Assembly: GCA_001692895.1 (NCBI GenBank)
Contig: KV748221.1
Span: 785,056-849,055, forward strand
Reading direction: 5' to 3'
Source: Cenococcum geophilum 1.58
Taxonomy: Eukaryota > Ascomycota > Dothideomycetes > Gloniales > Gloniaceae
DNA: 64,000 nucleotides
Shown: one piece after another, positions 11,301 to 25,233 of the stretch
How positions within the stretch are numbered: position 1 is the stretch's first letter
Layout of the letters: each line of letters begins with the position of its first letter
Made by a program: the position numbers and the translations under genes
Notes under the pieces: generated by a model
Databases searched by the model: none
The model's input: the letters and a program-made list of their open reading frames with translations, nothing else
What the model was told of the DNA's origin: nothing

Positions 11301-13645
11301 CTAGTATATGGTATATAGGGTAGAGACCTTAGTAAGTATACCCTCGTCCTTAAAGAAATTAGTTAAGTCCTTACTAAACTACTTAGCAGCTCCATCTAAT
11401 TAGAAGTAACTAATCGTTATCCCTATTTAAGTCTTAATTATATAGATAAACTGCTTTAAGGTAGAGGCTATAGAGCCTCTATTTAATATATAGTAGATCT
11501 ATCTAAAGCGTGTTTAGTTATTAGTAAATAATACCTAGTACTTCTTACCGTAGAGACCTTTGTGTTTTAATGGCCTAACTACGTTAATATGCACCTTTTT
11601 AAATATACAATTGCTACGTCATTAAGGGCGTCTTAATATTTGTTTCTTAGCCTTTCTAAGGTAACAGTCCTCGCAGTAAAATGGCTTATCCTTAGTAACT
11701 ACAATCCCCTTTATACTCCTGGTGAGGAGACGTATTTAATTAGGAGGAAGGTGTTATAGTCTTTTGTACTAAGTCTTTATAGTAGCTTTAGTAAGCACGC
11801 CTTTCTTATAAAGGCGCGATTATATAGTAGCCAGAGCTATTGTAAAAGGAACCTCTGTAGGGTTGTCTACTAGTATAAACATATTAAGTCCGTTAATATA
11901 TAGGGTGTAGGCTATTTCTACCCAATCTTTAATAAAGTTAATTGTATTATAGAGACTGTTAAAGAAGGCTTTCTTCCCTTATAGAATGCTAAGCGAGATA
12001 ATATTTATAAAGAAGTCAGGATAGTGATATACTTTAGTAAATATAATTATATAGGTAGAGTGGTTAGTTCGGGCGACTGTAAGCTTAACTAATCTAACGC
12101 TAATAGCCTTCATTAGGCCTCCTCCCGTCTGGATTTAAATAGGTTTAATTTCCTTATATTATATAAACCTCCTAATATCATTATATATATAAATATTTAA
12201 GCAACTATTGGCTATTTAGAAGTTCTTAATATTTATTCCTAAAGCTATAGCTGCTGGCCTAATAACCTATATAGCAAAGATTAATCTAGTTACCGAATTG
12301 GTAGCTTAAAATAGGCGATTAGATGTCCCCTTAGAGGCCTTATTTATATTTAAGGCTACTTTATTACCTAAGCGCTAAGGTTACCTTTCTCTAGGTCTCC
12401 ACTATTTAGGCCTTAGGTGGGCGTGCTTTATTTAGTAGCCCTCCTTACTACCTAGATAACCTTGCTTGCACCACCTATACTTATTTAAAGTATCCTTAGC
12501 AGAGCCTTAATTACCTAATAAGGCACTATAACCGGCTCCCCTGCCTCCGCCGCGACTATTACTATAACTATAACTATTGCCGCGTCCTTAACCGGACTAC
12601 TTATTTAAATATAAGTCACCTAGTGGCTTATTGACTAAGGCAAAGCTCTTAGGTAAGTTCTTCCGCCAGGCCTCGTTAGTAAGGTCAGCGATTAATTAGG
12701 GTAGTAAAATTATATAGCCGTCGCGAATCTTATTACGTTAGATTTGAGCCTATATAAGGAAGTATTTATCAACGGCGTTAATAAATTAATAGTTAATGAT
12801 CTTGTTATCTAGGGTAAGCTTTACCTACTTAACTCCTTAAACCGCTTCTTAGTAACGGCTTAAGAAAGTAATAACTACTTAGTTTAATTAAAAGCGGAGC
12901 TTAATAAAAGTCTTCTATATATTAGCCTTATAGATTAAGCCACGGGCCTTAAACGTCTACTTAAGGTAATTAATATAGTCCTTTACCATCTACTTATGCT
13001 CTAAGGCAGTAAGGATCTTATTATTAATTATACCAAAGATAACTAAATAGACTTTACCGTCGTCCTTATTAAACTATTTAAACTCCTTTTAGTACTTATT
13101 AGAGAGTGCTTTATTAGTTAAGCGGATTAAGTTATTAGTATCCGTAATAATTTAAGACCTCTTAAGGATCTTATCTCGCTCCTCCTTGCCGGCGTCCTTT
13201 AGTACTTAATTAATAGATATTATAGGTTTTTCTTTCTAAAGCTTTAGGTAGAGTAGGGCCGCATCTTCTTAAATAATATATAGAAGGCCCTTACCACGTA
13301 GGTACGTGCTAAGCTGTATCCAATATTAATACTAATTTAAACCATCTTTCTTAAGGCGTTAAATGCCTAGATAGTCTTTACCTATAGCAACGCGTAAATA
13401 AATAAATTTAATGCGTAAATAAAAGGATTTTTAAACGCGTAAACAAACGATTTTAACGCGTAATTTTAATAATAAGGAATAACTTTATACGCAGGTGTGG
13501 TAACCCTTAATACGGCCTATAGTAAGGCGTTAAATATAGAGCAGTAAGATATGACCTAGCATGGGTGTAATAACCCTTTATATAGCCTATAGTAAGGTAT
13601 TAATCTTCTAACGTCGCAGCTTAGTAGTAACAAGTGCTTATAACC

Positions 13646-13840
13646 TAATAAACTAGATCTAAGGATAAAAGAATAAATAAATCTATTAAATATATCTATA
13701 ATGAATATAGGCCTTTATATAGGCCTATACCTACAGAGTTATAAGTGGTTGCTTACGGACGTCGTCTAAAAAGGAACTAAAGGGAATCTGCTTATGTAAG
13801 CAGGTAATAAACATGGAGGACTCTTCTAGTACCATCGTCA
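13646..13840 (-). repeat. Copia 5' LTR, heavily mutated
   Basis: 195 bp, same length as its partner. Differences are almost all CpA to TpA or TpG to TpA. It is followed by the right GTGCA duplication. Confidence 0.9.
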
Positions 13841-14115
13841 GTGCAAATACAGGACGGGTCAAGCTACGTAAGCATGCTTATAAGGGATATATAACGGTAA
13901 TAAAAGCGATTCGGCACCTAGATGTTGCCACCACTAGTAGGGAAAATAGCTGACCCGCTCCGGCCACACCCTTGTACAAGCTTCCAAACCCTATAGCTAG
14001 ATACGTAGGCTATAAGATCTTAGACATTCTTTTAATCAAATCCTAGTCTTTTATTTAGCTAGTTCCCACTATAAGGCGGCCCCTACGGCCCACCAAACGA
14101 AGCCCTAGAGCCCTA

Positions 14116-15345
14116 ATGGCTACTTTAACCCCTAAACGCGTATTAGCAACACCACCTCTAGACCCACCAGCAGCTCCACTAAGACGTATAAAGAAACCAA
14201 GCGCGAAGGTATAAGAGGCCTAGCAGTCGCTAAGGACACAAGCCTAAATATTAGCATAGTTTAAACAGCAGACAACCGCACTACAAACTAGACTATAAGC
14301 TACACAGCATATACTGCCTCTATTCCCTATAGTAAGAGTCTTTACCTTACCTAAATATAAAGGGGAAGGTATTAACTATAATAAATTTTATCAACTTATT
14401 AAAAGCCTTAAAGAAACTATAGTATAATAGAGCAATATTATTACAAACTAGAATAGTATTATTAAGAGCATTAAAAATAACCTTATAGACATTAAATCGG
14501 AATAGTAAAGCCTTAAAAAGCAAAATACCAAACTCTAAAAGGCCATCTGGTCCTTATAAGTACAACTAAACACTCCCTTAGCTCTAACACAATTATAGGC
14601 ATTAGTAGCGGCTAGTAGAGGTATAATAGGGTTAGAGATAACCTTACTATAAATAACAAGCGCCAGGAACCCTAAGGAACCCAATTAGTAGCTAGTAATA
14701 GACGTTAGCTAAGCAGGTTCAGAAGTAACAGAGAGGGTAGTTACTACTAAAGTAGTAAAGTAAACCATTGCGTAAGGTATAAAGGATGTTAAGGGGCTTA
14801 CGGGAGCTATACTTAAGGACTTCCGCGTATAGCGAATAAGCAATAGCGTGAGCATTATTAGATTCTCAGTGGAAAAAGATAAAAAAGCTGTATTTAGGCA
14901 GACGACTGCTTAATAGCTTAAACCGCATATCTCTAGCGTAAGGTTTATTGGACCTAAGTAGTATACGGTTAAAGCAGACTAGGTTAAAGTACCTTTAGTA
15001 ATAAATATTAACAGCGGAAAAGTAAGTAAGTTAGCCATGGAGCGCTTTAGGGTAGAGAATAGTGTAAAGGTATGTATAATAAGATAGCTGGGACAACTAA
15101 GGCCGCGCGGCTAGTACGTGTTAGTAATTATTAAAGTGGCAATAAAGGAGGATGCAGAGAAGCTGCTTATATTAGATAACGTATTATTTAGGGGAGGCGC
15201 AATTATTATATCACCATTTAAGGAGCAACGTACCCCTATAGTATACTATAAATGCAAAAGATTTGGATATAGGGCTAGAGACTACACGTGACCTAACACG
15301 TGTAAAATATATAGGCGGGAAGGCTATCTCTAGTATAAGATGGTT
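14116..15345 (+). pseudogene. LINE ORF1 (gag-like nucleic-acid-binding protein)
   Basis: The frame opens MATLTPKRVLATPPLDPP and has a proline-rich start, a charged middle, and two degraded zinc knuckles at the end. They read CKRFGYRARDYT and CKIYRREGYL, that is CCHC with His and Cys changed to Tyr. Stops begin within 40 codons. It would have bound the element's RNA. Confidence 0.75.
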
Positions 15346-15499
15346 AATCTACACTATATAAACTACTAGGGTCCTTACTAAGCCTTATACCGTAAATACC
15401 TAGTATATAAGAAAGAGATAAATAGGATTCTTATATAATAGCACTATAAATAAAGAACTCTAGATCCTCTAGGCGAATATAAAGAAGTATAGGGAAGCG

Positions 15500-18400
15500 C
15501 AGTATACGCTATATAATAACAAAGCGCTAGCGGACTTCTACTTTATTTTAGGCTAAGAGCCTTACTACTTTCTCTTAGATAGGGAAGTAGTGCTAGCTAG
15601 CTTAAACCCCAAGTAGATAAGGTTTATCCTAATAGGCAGGCAGCAGCGGTATCCCCTAGTTAGGTTATATATCTAGGCATCTAGAGAGCTAGCAGCTACA
15701 CAGCTATAGGTAGATTTAGCAGATATTATAGCGGTAGTAGCGCACGTCAGCCAAAGGAGACTTATAATTATGTTAGTATATATTCCAGATAGATATTTAA
15801 GGAGAACCAAGGAAGAGAACCTAAAGGAGCTCTCTAGCAGGCTAGAGATAATTAATAGTCTAATCCAGGGTAAACTGTTGCGCAACCTATATACCAAGGT
15901 AGTAATTATAGGTAACTTTAATCGGCACAATCCGCTATAGGGAGGAAGTTATATTAGTACCACATTAACGCAGGAAGAAAGCGCGCTAATTATTAACTTT
16001 ATAACGGACCGGTTACTTCAGAGCCTACTTCTAGTAAAAGTACCTATATTTAAGAGCGACGCGGGGCGAATATTAATAATTAACCTTATACTTATAACCC
16101 CGGGCCTAGTAAGTAAACTAGCAAAGTACGCCATCTAGGAGTATAAGTACGGGTTAGACTATAGAGCCATCTACACTAGCTTCTAGGTTAACATAAACAC
16201 GTAGGAGAGCTAGAAGAGGCTACTTATTAAGAATGCAAATTAGGATAAGATTTAAAAAGACATAGAGCGATAAAAAAAGATAGGATTCCCTTTAAAAGAT
16301 ATAGATAAAATAGTTAACTACCTTAATAGGTGGGTTAATAAAGCCCTTAAAGCACACTGCTAGCGGGCCAAGCCATTACCGTATATAAAAAGATGGTGGA
16401 ATGAAGACCTTATAACGCTAAGGAAGTTATATATATACTAAAGGAATAGGAATAGTATAATGCGGAGGTAAGGAAGGGACGACCCTAAACTATATAATAT
16501 CGCAGTAAAAGTAAAGAAGCTCTTTTATAGGACTATTTAGCAATATAGGAAGCTCTATTAGGACGAATTCCTTAGTAACAGTAATAATATATAGAAAGCG
16601 TCGAAATACCTTAATCCGCAGGCTATAACCGCGTTCGCTAGAATACCACTAATTAAGAAGGCTAGAGGATAGGGAAAGGTTATTATAGAGAACTATAATA
16701 TTACAAGAGAACTACTCTAGGCATTCTTTCCGGTCCCGCCGCCGTGCGAATAAGAAGAGGAAGCTATAACTAGCTACAACCAATTACCGTAGAAGCCTAT
16801 TACTAAACATAAGATTAAGGTAGCTATATTTAGGGCTAGCCCAGATAAGGCTTTAAAAAGGGACGGCCTACTAACTAGGGTATAGTAAGAGATATAGCCC
16901 GTATTAAGCGGTAAAATTACCACTCTCTTTACCAAATTACTTAAGATAGGGAAAGTACTATAGGAATAGAAGGTAGTAAAGATTATGCCGCTATAGAAGC
17001 TAAAGTAGGGGGACTATACAGTAGCAAACAACTATAGGCCAATCTCCCTCCTCCTAACGCTAGAAAAAGCACTCAAATTACTAGTAGCGGAGAGGATAGC
17101 ATACCTAGTAGAGGAACACAGCCTACTACCTAAGATATACTTTGGAGCTAGGAAGCAAAGGTTAATAATATATACGCTATTATATCTCTATAAGGACATA
17201 TTCAGAATATAAAGAGGAAAGAAGACGCTATCTCTAGTATTATTTAATGTTAAGGGTATGTATAATAATATGGCTATAGAGCCAGAAATTAGGAGATTAC
17301 GGTAGTAATAGATACTTTAGACAATTATATAATATGTATAGGACTTTTATATAAACTGTTAAGCCTATATCCTAGTTAACAGATACATATTAGAGGTATA
17401 GGCGCTCCTATAAGCGGGTCTCCCGCAGGAATCAGCACTAGCCCTAATACTCTTTCTATTCTTTAACGCGGATCTTATATAAAGCGCACCTAGAAATAGT
17501 AGCTTTATGGCCTTTATTAACAACTACTCGGCATAGGTTATAGGCCCTATAGCGGAGGAAAACACGCAAATCATCTAGGGCGAGATTATACCAATACTTA
17601 AGAAATAGGAGAGGACTAGTAGAGCTCAATTTAAAGCAAAGAAAACGTTATTTATCCACCTTACTAGATATAAAGAAGTAGGCAGGAATACCACCACGCC
17701 GCTCCAATTTAAAGGAAAAGGAATCCCCCCGATATAGGAAGTTAAAATCCTTAGGGTAATTCTTAATAAGGAGCTATGGTTTAAGGCACACCTAGCAAAT
17801 AAGGCAAGTAAAGCCACTAAGGTAGCGCTAGCGTTGCGCAGATTAAAGGGACTATAGTTTAAGAGCGTTAAGCAGCTAGCTAAGAGCTTGGTCCTACTAG
17901 TAGCAGACTATACATTACTAATATAGTACCCACTTATAATATAAGAGTTAAAGCAGCTCCTCTAGTAGGCGCAAAGGATTACGGCATAAGCTATTATTAG
18001 GGGGTTCCGCACCGTCACTCTACTAATAGCGGAGGTAAAAGCCAGCTTACTCCCTCTTAAGTAAAGGCTATATAACTAGGCCATCGCGTTCTAGGTGTTA
18101 ATCTATAAACTAGGCAAATTACATCCTTATTAGATAATTTAAAAACAGAAGCTCTATAAACAGCACTAGTCGCCGCTCTAAAGAATAGCAGAGATATACG
18201 AGAATATCTAGGTAAATAGGGTGCTAGAGGTTAAACCGTATGCATGCCCGCTATAGGTGGCTAAGCCTAATATAGTAATGTATAAGGACGAAGAGCATAC
18301 TTAAGCTATTATTAAAGACTATAAGCCAGAGCAGGTTAATATATACATTAATGTATTAGTGCGCAATAGCAGGGCAGGAGTTAGCGTATATACTACGCCA

Positions 18401-19160
18401 TCTAAAGCAACACTTTTAAAAATGGTGGCGGGCTCTAAGTAGGCCAACGCCTACCTAATAGAGCTTCTAGCAATCAGCAAGGCAGCCAACTAGCCATAGG
18501 ACCCTACGTGCACGGCTGTTAACCAAGTAGGTTTTCTAATACCTGCTTTTAGTATAAGAATATTCTCCAACTTATAATTAGCGTTACTATTAGTATAGAG
18601 CTGGAGGGCTAGAGCCTGTTAAGAAATAGTTATAGAGATTTTAAAGAAGCTCTAGCTAAATAATATCACGCTATACTAGATTCCAGGCCATTTAGGATTT
18701 ATAGGAAATAAGAAGGCTAACAAGCTTACCAAAGCAGCAATAAGACTAAAGAGCGAGAAGCCACTATAAAGAGACGGCCTCCCATAGTACCTTATAACGT
18801 AAGCCTTAAAAAAAGCTAAGATAATAATAGGACCGCTTCTATTAGGAAGATCTAATATAGGCAAGTTTATAAGGAAGATTAATACAGCACTCCACCTTAA
18901 AAAGGCTGTAGGATTATACCAGTAGCTAATTAGCTCTAAAGCTACCATCCTTATACAGCTACGGACCAGCAAGTCATTTCTAAAGGAATATCTCCACAAA
19001 ATTAATATATTAGAGACGGCGTTATATAACTATAGGCTCACAGAATTAATATAGCACTTCTTCTTTTCTTATAGGAGGTGGATATAGCAGAGGTTTAAAC
19101 TAAGAGAGCAGTATAGAGATCGATTTGGGGATCTATTATATATATTAGGAGGCTACTTAC
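15500..19160 (+). pseudogene. LINE ORF2: endonuclease, RT and RNase H
   Basis: The APE-type endonuclease is visible at about 15530-16190, with IGNFNRHNPL where the catalytic GDFN has become GNFN, and DYRAIYTSF near its end. The RT palm motif at about 17513 reads AFINNYSA in place of the active FVDDYSA form. RNase H appears near 18340 (IYINVLVRNSRAGVSVYTT). The C-terminal HFFFSYRRW at about 19050 is a decayed HFLFSCRRW motif. All catalytic aspartates I can see are changed to asparagine by G-to-A changes. Confidence 0.8.
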
Positions 19161-19600
19161 GCAGATAAGAAGGAGGCAGGAATATTAATGGCCCAATTAA
19201 GTACTAGAAGCTAGACATTAGCGTAGTTAAAGCTATAATTAAATTTGCAAAAAAGACTAGATATTTACACCTAAGTATATAAGATATAGAGAGTATAAAA
19301 GCCGACATTAATAAGCGAAGACTTTTAAGAATTCCTTCTCCAATTATCTAACCGAATATACCGTAAGCCTCCTCTATATATGCCTCTACTGGTACATCGC
19401 CGATTAAGAAGCGCATAACGCTAAAATAGCCCTGCAGATATAAGGCGTCAAAAACTACTTACCTAGGCTCGCCTCTAAACTCCAACTTTCTTCTAATAGT
19501 AACACATTACTTTTCTTTATTTTTTCCTTAGTTAAATATAGTATTAGGTAATAGATATATAGTTCTTATAGTTGGCTTCTAAACTGGAGCATGCATGTTA

Positions 19601-20369
19601 ATAGCAGGAAGTATTTAGTTAGCGCTCTATAACGGCCCATACCCTAGATAGTGCATGGCCATAATAGAATATACATACATATATACATACATACGTACAA
19701 GCTTCCGGGAAAACCTCAAAGCTTAACCTGTTAGTTGCGCATTTGAGACATGAGGCTAGCGGATAACACAAGACCCATACAACCAACTCTAAGGAAGAGT
19801 TGCTCGGCGGCATCTCCAAGATATCGGGGTTTGTGAGATAACCGTACCTGATTTCAACCTGTGTGACAGGCTGTTCCTACATATTCTCTCTCCACTTCAA
19901 TCTAGCCTTCTGCACTTAGCATTCCTTTAGGTGCCTTGACTAGTTTCTAGGCTCATGTTAGTGAGTATTGACAGCTGCAATCTTAGTGGTTCGCTGATAC
20001 ACCTCGGTGCTTTGATCCATTCTGGAGTTACGGTAGGCTTTAAAATCTAGTTGTGTGGATGTTGCCAGTTCCCTTTAGCAATTCACCCAGCGTGCGGTCT
20101 GGACGACCTACATCAATAATGATTGCAAACTGCAGGCTCAATTCGGAGGTACAGGTTTATAGACAATACCACTGTCATCCTAGTTTTGGAGATCATAATG
20201 CATTAAGGGGAAATATCCGCCCATCGCAGAGCGAAGCCGTAACCCGTCGAAGATCTACTAGTAAATACATCTCGAAGGCATACCTGCCATTGAGATCTAG
20301 AGTGCAATATCCCAAAACCCCTAACGCCGCCTTTATGTACTACGCATCTACACCTCGTAAGCTGTATTT
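19601..20369. other. Spacer between LINE and J-protein gene
   Basis: Base composition returns to normal. A microsatellite-like tract of ATAC units occupies about 19668-19697 and may be the LINE 3' tail. The remainder is the 3' flank of the minus-strand J-protein gene. No gene is seen. Confidence 0.45.
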
Positions 20370-21998
20370 TTACTGCGTCGCGCATTGCGGTCCGCCTTCC
20401 TCATCCTCATCCTCCCATTCTCCCCCACCCCTTGGGTCATCGCTGTCGGCTCCAAAGTCATCCAGTGTCACATCATATTCGATCTCAACTTCGTCCACAG
20501 TTTCTGGCTTGGCACTTTCGCTCCTTGCTCGGCCGGGCAGGGCACCCCTGATCCTTTTAACAGCTTCTTCATTCTTTATCCAGCCATCCTCCGGGAACTC
20601 AATGTTCACTGCTAGATACAGATCCCCCTTGACATCACTTTTCTTGATCGGCATACCTTCACCAACGACTTTAAGAACTTGTCCCGGCCTCAGCACTTTG
20701 CCCTTAGGCTGATGAACGTTTAACTGGATGCCTCTCCCGTCCAGGTGCGTCAAGACTACTCGGTTAAACCCTGTTAGGGCCTCCGCAAGCGTGATGTTCA
20801 GTTCGGCTTTTAGATCACCGCCTGCACGCTGGAATACATCATGCGGTGCCTCGACGAGCTCGAAAACAACGTCGCCCGGTTCCTGATCCGGAAGCTGATC
20901 CGCTTCGCCGGGTAAGACAATGCGCTCACCTTCTCTGGCTCCGCGAGGGATATATAACTCCAGCACCTTCTTGGTCTCAACGATGGTTTTGCCCTTGCAC
21001 TTTTTGCAGCGGTCTTTTTCTTTAAAGAGAGACCCGGAACCAGAGCAGGTACTGCAAGTAACTGTCTCTTGGGTCACGAGGCCAGGGCCGACGTTGCGGA
21101 GGCGCGCTGTTGAGCCTGCATATTTGCGATGGACATGTTAGCGTGACACTCCTTTATTAATCTGACAGATTTGCAGGGGGTTGAGTGGATGGGGGAATTG
21201 GTGACAGGAACAAAGGCCTAGAATCGGATATGAACGTACCGGATCCACCACATACAGCGCATTGGTGCGGCTTCGCTTTCTCCTTCCCTCCACTTCCTTT
21301 GCACACAGTGCACACCACATTCTTCGTGTTCGAGAACCGTGTCGTCTTGCCCTTGTACAGCTCTTCCAGCGTGACTTGGTACTCCTGTACAACGTCCCTG
21401 CCCTTTCTTGGCTTCCTGCCCATCCCACCCGGCGTTCCCCCCATCCCAGGCATCCCGCCCATCCCCGGCATCCCGCCCATATTCATGCCGCCGAACATCT
21501 GCTGCAGTATATCGTCCAGGTCCACCTCGGCTCCCATACCTCCAGGACCCCCGCGGCTCGTGTCGAAGGCAGACATGCCGTGGGTGTTGTAGAGGTGGCG
21601 TTTCTCGTCATCGTAGAGGATTTCGTAGGCTTGCTTCGCGGCCTTGAAGCGGATTTCGGCCTCTGTGCGTTCGTGCTCGGCTACTTTATCCGGGTGATGA
21701 GAAAGGGCCGCCTGTGAACCGGAGTGTCAGATATGTGGTATGAGAAGGGCGGTGGCTAAAATTGGGTCTAAGAAGAAAAGGGATTTCTGTTCGAGAGGAC
21801 GGACTTTATGGTAGGCTTTCTTGATTTCGGCCTTGCTGGCGCCGCTGGTGACGCCCAGGACCTCTTATCGCGTTAGTCTCCACGAGGAGTATTTGCCAGA
21901 ATGGACCAACCATAGAGGTCCACCTCGACAATGTCGTTCACTAAATTGATATAGCGTGTTAGTGGTTATTACGCGAGGGTTGTTTGGGGTGTTTTACT
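20370..21998 (-). CDS. Type I (DnaJA) J-protein, Ydj1/Xdj1-like
   Basis: An Hsp40 co-chaperone that would stimulate Hsp70 ATPase activity and deliver clients. Exons fit at 21998 (one base), 21940-21911, 21863-21805, 21711-21240 and 21115-20370, giving 435 aa. The J domain has HPD at residues 36-38, followed by a Gly/Met-rich linker with MGGMPG repeats. Four zinc-binding repeats follow (CTVCKGSG, CAVCGGSG, CSTCSGSG, CKKCKGKT) and then the substrate-binding C-domain. The last four residues, CATQ, form a CaaX box like that of yeast Ydj1, suggesting farnesylation and membrane association. No ATG exists in frame at the expected start. Splicing a 57-bp intron (21997-21941: GTAAAA donor, CTAAC branch, TTTAG acceptor) makes A|TG and gives MNDIVEVDLYEVLG. 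The MFGGMNMGG linker suggests Xdj1 rather than Ydj1. Confidence 0.92.
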
Positions 21999-24063
<2,065 letters not shown>

Positions 24064-25233
24064 AAGCTGCCAAACATCATGCCACGTATACAGTTCCGAA
24101 GCATCCTTAGTCTTCACTGATCATGAAGCTAAGTCTTATCAGGTCAACCGCCGCCAGCCATGGGGCGTGGCGGCAGGCTCTACTCTGCAGAGGCTAGAGG
24201 TTACCAAGAGCATTTTGAAGGAAGCTCCGTCGGTTTCACTGTCGCCGAATAGCATCCGTCTGGCGCACTGCCTCTTCCGGTTTAGCGGGGCTCTTCCCTC
24301 GCTCCGTCGTTGATCCGGCCACCACCTCGTTGCTGGCCTCGATAAAGTCCGCTGCCCCCCTTTCTCTCCTGATCAATTCTTCTACACGCGTTCTCTCCTT
24401 CACCCTCACTTCACAGTCCCCCTGTCTCACGTACTCGTCTTACCTCTCATACTTTGCAACATCTGAAACTGCGCTCAATTTACAGAACTTATCGAGTCAC
24501 TCTATCAACTGCTGCGACAAAACCGATGCCAAGATGCGCAAACAGTTGCTCCCTTCAATTATAGAGCATGAGAGAACTACAAGGTGAATGGGATGAAGAG
24601 TCATAAGAAGGGTGCGGAGAAATCTCCACAACGCGAGCTGTGTGTGCTTCGGATGAACGAATTTCCTGGTCCCAGGCCACCAAATGCGCGGTAATCTTTC
24701 TTGAAGTGATGTGCGAGTTGTGTCTTAGATCAGGACTGCGCTTGCCTTCTATCAAACCCATACCATGAGTATACCATCGAGAGTGCCATCTCGAAAATTA
24801 TCATGAAGAGTGGTTCATACACATGAATAACTACCGAGATGCGATAGATGATTTTGAGAATCAGGTCACAATGCTTCTCATATCATTCCCCAGGCGGTAG
24901 AACGGATCCTTCAAAGAACTTCACGGTTCCTACCTGCCTACGAGGTATATTAGGCAGATATCTAGCATGCGTTCACGAACTGCCCATTTGGCCTTGAAAA
25001 ATTTTGTAACCTGTTGATTGATCACACGGAGAGCGACAGAAATAGGTCTGATATAAGACCCGATGACGGCCTTTAAAAGAGTGATTGCGAGCTATAGAGT
25101 TGTGAATCTAGGCTGAAGGACATTAAGGAGCAGCGCTATTCTGTTGGACCTGTATATACCATAAAACCCTCCAAACTAACCATCCGACAACCTGAGCCTT
25201 TCTAATGCAGTGACGAAATGGTCCATTGTGACG
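24064..25233. other. Intergenic region downstream of GluRS
   Basis: There is no gene I can defend. A minus-strand frame at 24430-24238 is rich in Glu and Arg and could be part of a spliced gene, but no complete exon chain or motif supports it. The rest has only short random frames. Confidence 0.35.

Larger units (their letters stand above)
8173..13840 (-). mobile_element. Ty1/copia retrotransposon, RIP-degraded
   Basis: Two 195-bp LTRs, 8173-8367 and 13646-13840, begin TGATGAAC (or its RIP form TAATAAAC) and end CGTTA/CGTCA. Perfect 5-bp duplications GTGCA flank the element (8168-8172 and 13841-13845). The coding strand is minus, so the 5' LTR is the right one. Recognisable degraded domains, in minus-strand order, are: a zinc-knuckle near 12480-12430 (WCKQGYLGS), integrase near 11400 (DGAAK, NFFKDEGIL), reverse transcriptase near 9720-9600 (VYINNLILIG, then KVRDLG and YYLGIQI), and RNase H near 8975-8935 (MEAKYIAITHAAKEA). 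The order integrase before RT is that of copia. The YVDD motif has become YINN by two G-to-A changes, and stops are frequent throughout, so no protein can be made. Confidence 0.93.
13855..19600 (+). mobile_element. LINE (Tad1/I-like), RIP-degraded
   Basis: A non-LTR retrotransposon in plus orientation with the usual two-ORF order. ORF1 probably starts at ATG 14116 and ends after two CCHC knuckles at about 15245-15340. ORF2 follows with an endonuclease, a reverse transcriptase, an RNase H and a C-terminal Cys/His motif. Almost every frame is interrupted by TAG/TAA. The exact ends are uncertain: the left end lies close to the copia duplication at 13845, and the 3' end lies somewhere between 19420 and 19700, where an (ATAC)n-like tract occurs. 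I could not find a target duplication. Confidence 0.85.

Noticed and set aside
19668..19697. Telomere-like or centromeric repeat
   Set aside because: It is a simple ATAC-type microsatellite, best explained as a LINE tail or ordinary microsatellite.
20053..20712. 219-codon plus-strand frame
   Set aside because: Antisense to the J-protein coding exon, Ser/Pro-rich shadow.
24238..24430. Minus-strand Glu/Arg-rich frame as a small gene
   Set aside because: No start, no complete exon chain (the obvious GT-AG pair is only 22 bp or shifts the frame), and no family motif.
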